From JBCBKZ01 sp039026975 (GTDB lineage Bacteria > Bacteroidota > Bacteroidia > J057), in the NCBI GenBank assembly GCA_039026975.1, contig JBCCLI010000092.1:1-18353 (forward strand): DNA of 18,353 nucleotides, in the 5' to 3' direction. A program made the position numbers and the translations under genes. The notes beneath the pieces were generated by a model. It saw only the letters and a list, made by a program, of their open reading frames with translations. It searched no databases and had not been told where the DNA came from. Position 1 is the first letter of the stretch. Every line of letters begins with the position of its first letter. Shown here one piece after another: positions 15,605-18,353 of this stretch.

Positions 15605-16693
15605 TCATAAACTCAGATTAGGGAAAAAGGCAGCCCAGGCAAACCAGAAGCCAATAAAAGACCTCACATTCTCTAGTTGCTGCCCCTGATTAGGGCCGGA
15701 AATAGCGCGCCCAAACATATCATAGGCATTCCCATTCTGATCTGTCATTAATACTCCAGTAGCTAAATCCCCTGCTTCAAAGCTCAGCTGCTCCCCATTC
15801 AGGGTGCTGAGGAAGGCTACAGCCAAATTATCAGTGGAGCTTCCCGCCACCACTATTTGTTCTCCTCCCAGGGCTTCCTGCCGGATTTCTACCCCTAAGG
15901 TAGTGTTAAAAGAAGCTATGTGATAGGCCTTAGTGAATGTCCCCACCTGAACCCCTAACACCCTTTCTTTTCTCCCTAACCTCCCATCCTCATTCGTTAC
16001 AGGGAAAATGAGGTTATTGTCATTGGTCCGGTAATCTCCATAAGGGTATCTGCTATAGTTTCTGGAAAATCCGGTATTGGTGGAAAGGACCTCTGCGGTA
16101 GGATACAATTTTTTCCAGGTACTCCAGCTCGTTTCTATCACAGGCAACAGGTCTACGGCCGTTCCCCTAAGGGTTCCCTGTACACAGTCCAACCGCATTT
16201 GAGACCAGTTACTATCAGTATTCCTATCATATGGGATGAGGTTTGTGTTATACAAGAGGCCAGAAACGCCAAAGGTAGTCTCAGTCCCATTGATGACACG
16301 GTTCCAACCAGAGGCCGTTCCTGTCAGCGGACAATAAGTCAAAGCTATCTTAGTATTCCCTACTTCATCATTGACTATTTCATGCCAGTCTAAAATAGGA
16401 TGTGGATATCCCCTAACCACATCCCCTTCTCTAAAACCAATGATCAAGTCATTATCATCCAGAAAATCTACTTCATTTACTGAGATGAAAGCAGGATTAT
16501 CTATAGAAGGAATCCCATCCTTTCCGGGCCCCCCATCAAAGACGAGCTCTTGTGGAATTAACCATGAGTTATTAGTGGGCACACCTCCCTGCCCTGAAGT
16601 AGGACCTGGGTTAGTATCATCATTACAGGATGGTAGCCACACGAAACAGGCTAGCAATAGGATTATCGGTTTAACTGAGATGTTCATATCCAA
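15605..16693 (-). CDS. DUF3179 lipoprotein
   Basis: This 362-residue protein has a lipobox LPSC (Cys23) and a short flexible linker, so it is probably membrane-anchored. The DUF3179 signature is complete: GYPHPILDWHEIVND (95-109), ALTYCPLTGTA (117-127), FGVSGLLYN (141-149), YDRNTDSNWSQ (155-165) and the C-terminal FIGFWFAWAAFFP (346-358). Cys121 and Cys170 are the notable cysteines. DUF3179 has no established function; its HEIVND and YCPLTGT motifs look enzyme-like, but a reaction is unknown. The gene follows the barrel-like gene after 4 bp and is the last of a two-gene operon with a terminator downstream. An alternative ATG at 16687 would remove two residues. The family call is strong; the function is open. 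Confidence 0.9.
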   Translation of the reverse strand: MDMNISVKPIILLLACFVWLPSCNDDTNPGPTSGQGGVPTNNSWLIPQELVFDGGPGKDGIPSIDNPAFISVNEVDFLDDNDLIIGFREGDVVRGYPHPILDWHEIVNDEVGNTKIALTYCPLTGTASGWNRVINGTETTFGVSGLLYNTNLIPYDRNTDSNWSQMRLDCVQGTLRGTAVDLLPVIETSWSTWKKLYPTAEVLSTNTGFSRNYSRYPYGDYRTNDNNLIFPVTNEDGRLGRKERVLGVQVGTFTKAYHIASFNTTLGVEIRQEALGGEQIVVAGSSTDNLAVAFLSTLNGEQLSFEAGDLATGVLMTDQNGNAYDMFGRAISGPNQGQQLENVRSFIGFWFAWAAFFPNLSL

Positions 16694-16697
16694 AGTG

Positions 16698-17684
16698 TTA
16701 ATTGGGAATGTTGAGGAATGTATTTTTTCTTGTGTTGAGAGAATAATAGACTGAAAATCCGAGCTTATAGCTGGTAGTCACCTGCCCACCTCCTACTTCT
16801 CGGTAAAGGGGAATATTTCCGAATGCTCTCACTGAGAGGGTTGGAGAAAAGTTAAGGGATATACTGGGTACCCAAAAAAAGTAAGTTCCGCCAGTACTCT
16901 CAAAAGCTACTCCATCTATTAAATCTTTTTCTACTGTTCTGAATCTAAATAGGATAGAAGGATCTATGGAATACTTATTCCCCAGGAGAAACCTGTCACT
17001 AATGCCAGCCTGAATCTGAAATTCATTCCCAAACTTATAGTCCTGAATCTCATTATTTCTTAGGGCGGTAGAAGTAGCTCGGAAAGAGGCTATAGCCGTA
17101 AAGAGCGTAGTAGGCCGTAGGATGTCAAACTGATTGAAATTAGTCCAGAAGAGCGCATCCCAGGCACCTGTCCCCGGCTGTAGATCTGCTGGTAGTAAGA
17201 TTCCATTATTATCCAGGAAGTCTATTCTCCCTAGCGGAAGTTTAGGCCCTACGCCTATGGTCAGCTGGGTTTTGCTCTGAGGATTCTTATGGAAGACATT
17301 ATACTTAAAGAGAATAATAGCATCCCCCACCCCGGTATTAACAGTTTCATCTATTCCCCCTAACTGAAGTTTAATTCTCCTTTCCTGCCTCACATAGGAG
17401 AAGAGAGTATTGATAGCAAAAGCGGAAGAAAAGTCATAGTTAGCTTCTAAAAGCCAGGAATGGGTAATTCTGATTCGGGTGTCATCATCTAATTCCTCTG
17501 TACCGGTGAAGAAATCTGTGAGGTTATTATAGTCGTAGGTAGCTTGGAGTTGTAAGGTGCCTCCCGGCTTGGCTGTCAGCCCCAGGTTACTGGCTATAGG
17601 GACGCCTCCTGAGCAGCATTGCCCCCAGAGAGGTAGGCTTGCAAAGCCCCACAAAATAGTCAATAATATGCAAATTCTGATCAT
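16698..17684 (-). CDS. Outer-membrane-barrel-like protein with a Cys-Cys mature N-terminus
   Basis: This 328-residue protein has a signal peptide of about 22 residues (cleavage after LWGQ), so the mature form should start CCSGGVP. The rest alternates polar and hydrophobic residues and has many aromatic strand ends (YDYNNL, HSWLLEANYDF, NTLFSYVRQE, LTIGVGPKLPLG, YKLGFSVYYS), which suggests a beta-barrel of about 12 to 14 strands similar to the MetA/phenol-degradation transporter-like group. This group lacks a firm function. The Cys pair (23-24) does not form a lipobox because the residue before it is Gln. It is the first gene of a two-gene unit with a DUF3179 lipoprotein. Barrel prediction is by pattern only. 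Confidence 0.8.
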   Translation of the reverse strand: MIRICILLTILWGFASLPLWGQCCSGGVPIASNLGLTAKPGGTLQLQATYDYNNLTDFFTGTEELDDDTRIRITHSWLLEANYDFSSAFAINTLFSYVRQERRIKLQLGGIDETVNTGVGDAIILFKYNVFHKNPQSKTQLTIGVGPKLPLGRIDFLDNNGILLPADLQPGTGAWDALFWTNFNQFDILRPTTLFTAIASFRATSTALRNNEIQDYKFGNEFQIQAGISDRFLLGNKYSIDPSILFRFRTVEKDLIDGVAFESTGGTYFFWVPSISLNFSPTLSVRAFGNIPLYREVGGGQVTTSYKLGFSVYYSLNTRKNTFLNIPN

Positions 17685-17748
17685 AAAAGCTTCTTGCTGT
17701 GAGGTGTTAATAGCCAGCTACGATCAGGGGAATTTCTAATAGGTTTCG

Positions 17749-17776
17749 CTAAGGTATTGATGTTTGACCATCAATA
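17749..17776 (-). promoter_or_regulatory. Predicted promoter and palindromic operator of the barrel/DUF3179 operon
   Basis: On the minus strand TACCTTAG (17756-17749) is one base from the TAnnTTTG -7 consensus, 65 bp before the ATG at 17684. Directly upstream and overlapping it by two bases is a perfect 8-bp inverted repeat, TATTGATG (17755-17762) and CATCAATA (17769-17776) with a 6-base spacer. This position fits a repressor or activator site in the promoter spacer. No -33 TTTG is clear. Confidence 0.45.
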
Positions 17777-17848
17777 TATACTTCTAATTTCTAACTGTTT
17801 TAGCCCATTCTATGTCAGCCAGTTTACAAAACGGGAAAAGAAAAAAAA

Positions 17849-17880
17849 TTTGCGTGATTAGGTGAAATTCTATTCCTTTG
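17849..17880 (+). promoter_or_regulatory. Predicted promoter of tRNA-Gly
   Basis: TTTG (17849-17852) and TTCCTTTG (17873-17880) are separated by 20 bp and match the Bacteroidota -33 and -7 elements with one mismatch in the latter. Transcription would begin about 7 bp before the tRNA. Confidence 0.55.
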
Positions 17881-17894
17881 TGATCACTTTTTAC

Positions 17895-17970
17895 GCGAGA
17901 GTAGCTCAGTTGGTAGAGCACAACCTTGCCAAGGTTGGGGTCGCGAGTTCGAATCTCGTCTCTCGCTCCA
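17895..17970 (+). tRNA. tRNA-Gly (anticodon GCC)
   Basis: The cloverleaf is complete: acceptor GCGAGAG (17895-17901) pairs with CTCTCGC (17960-17966), D arm GCTC/GAGC, anticodon stem CAACC/GGTTG with loop TTGCCAA and anticodon GCC at 17928-17930, variable loop, T arm GCGAG/CTCGT with loop TTCGAAT, discriminator T and an encoded CCA (17968-17970). It reads glycine codons GGC and GGU. It is a stand-alone unit with its own promoter and a terminator immediately downstream. Confidence 0.98.
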
Positions 17971-17999
17971 AAGCTGTCAGGAAACTGGCAGCTTTTTTT
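17970..17999 (+). terminator. Intrinsic terminator of tRNA-Gly
   Basis: AGCTGTCAG (17972-17980) and CTGGCAGCT (17985-17993) form a 9-bp stem with one G-U pair and a GAAA tetraloop, followed by six further Ts. It starts right after the encoded CCA. Confidence 0.92.
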
Positions 18000-18013
18000 G
18001 TTTTGGGGCTGAA

Positions 18014-18353
18014 ATGACAAGAATCGTGAAAAATTTCATATACATCTCCGTTCTTCTTGCCGCTTTTTCTTTAGTTGCCTGTGATTCAGTTTTAAGATAT
18101 CAACCGCGTAGAATCTATTTCTTCTCACCTGAAAGGAAATATGCATTTACCGTGATAGACAATCTGGAATCGGATTATCGATTTGTTGTAAATGGAAGAA
18201 TTTCTCATTATCCCCCAGACTCCAATTATGTAAAACTGGATATCGGTAAAGTTAAGGACTTGGGAGATGAAGTTTATATGTGTTGGGACGAAGGAGATTT
18301 AGAATGGGTAGTTACTGTACCTAATACCTCGATAGTTGAACATAAGCTTGATA
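18014..18353 (+). CDS. Start of a lipoprotein gene, cut by the window edge
   Basis: From the ATG at 18014 the frame stays open for 113 codons to the right edge. The product begins with a hydrophobic signal and a lipobox SLVAC (Cys23), so it is probably an envelope lipoprotein. The visible mature part is mixed in charge, with the landmarks RIYFFSPERKYAFTVIDNLE and YMCWDEGDLEWVVTVPNTS. I do not recognise the family. The start codon lies 14 bp after the T-run of the tRNA terminator, so its promoter must be embedded there, or the terminator is leaky. The true end is beyond the window. Confidence 0.7.
   Translation, partial: MTRIVKNFIYISVLLAAFSLVACDSVLRYQPRRIYFFSPERKYAFTVIDNLESDYRFVVNGRISHYPPDSNYVKLDIGKVKDLGDEVYMCWDEGDLEWVVTVPNTSIVEHKLD

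Noticed and set aside
16371..16754. A 127-residue plus-strand frame opposite the DUF3179 gene
   Set aside because: Antisense to a confident DUF3179 coding region and showing no signal or domain pattern.
17784..18020. A 78-residue minus-strand frame containing RTRDPNLGKVVLYQLSYSRV
   Set aside because: It is the antisense translation of the tRNA-Gly gene, a well-known false protein in databases.
1..18353. CRISPR array, insertion sequence, prophage or riboswitch
   Set aside because: I looked for regularly spaced repeats, transposase or integrase motifs and structured leaders on both strands and saw none.

Overview
The window looks like a chromosomal segment of a Bacteroidota bacterium, most likely of the order Cytophagales. 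Supporting signs are a ParB gene followed by a DUF5683 protein, a pyrG-yidC pair with an unusually long periplasmic YidC domain, many signal peptides ending in Ala-Gln or Gly-Gln, lipoproteins with short Cys-containing signals, and TAnnTTTG-type -7 promoter elements typical of this phylum. No insertion sequence, prophage, CRISPR array or integrase is visible. The taxonomic assignment is inference from these traits.

Region 1 (1-551) has no intact gene. On the minus strand it holds the start of an unidentified reading frame that leaves the window, and a decayed toxin-antitoxin pair: a DUF433-type antitoxin broken by a stop codon and a 16-bp tandem duplication, followed by the first 16 residues of a DUF5615 (PIN-like) toxin. 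Region 2 (552-5356) is a galactoside module: an exported GH2 beta-galactosidase, galactokinase 7 bp downstream, then a small Rof-like (Rho-binding antiterminator) protein closed by a strong hairpin.

Region 3 (5415-9605, plus strand) is a tightly packed run: ParB without an adjacent ParA, a DUF5683 membrane protein, two small NTF2-like lipoproteins, and two tandem PAP2-family membrane phosphatases. It ends in a 7-bp convergent overlap with a minus-strand secreted protein of unknown function. Region 4 (10353-15541, plus strand) carries pyrG (CTP synthase), yidC (membrane insertase), a 64-residue probable lipoprotein, a four-helix membrane protein and rpe (ribulose-phosphate 3-epimerase), which overlaps the membrane gene by 20 bp.

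Region 5 (15546-17776, minus strand) is a two-gene unit: an outer-membrane-barrel-like protein whose mature form should start with Cys-Cys, followed 4 bp later by a DUF3179 lipoprotein. It has a palindrome at its promoter and a terminator at its end. Region 6 holds a tRNA-Gly(GCC) with its own promoter and terminator, then the start of a lipoprotein gene cut by the window edge.

Most of the window is housekeeping or metabolic. The items most worth following are the broken toxin-antitoxin locus, the Rof homologue next to galK, the ParB gene lacking its ParA partner, the DUF3179/Cys-Cys barrel pair, and the uncharacterised envelope proteins between housekeeping genes. I do not see clear evidence of a complete new defence or mobile system.
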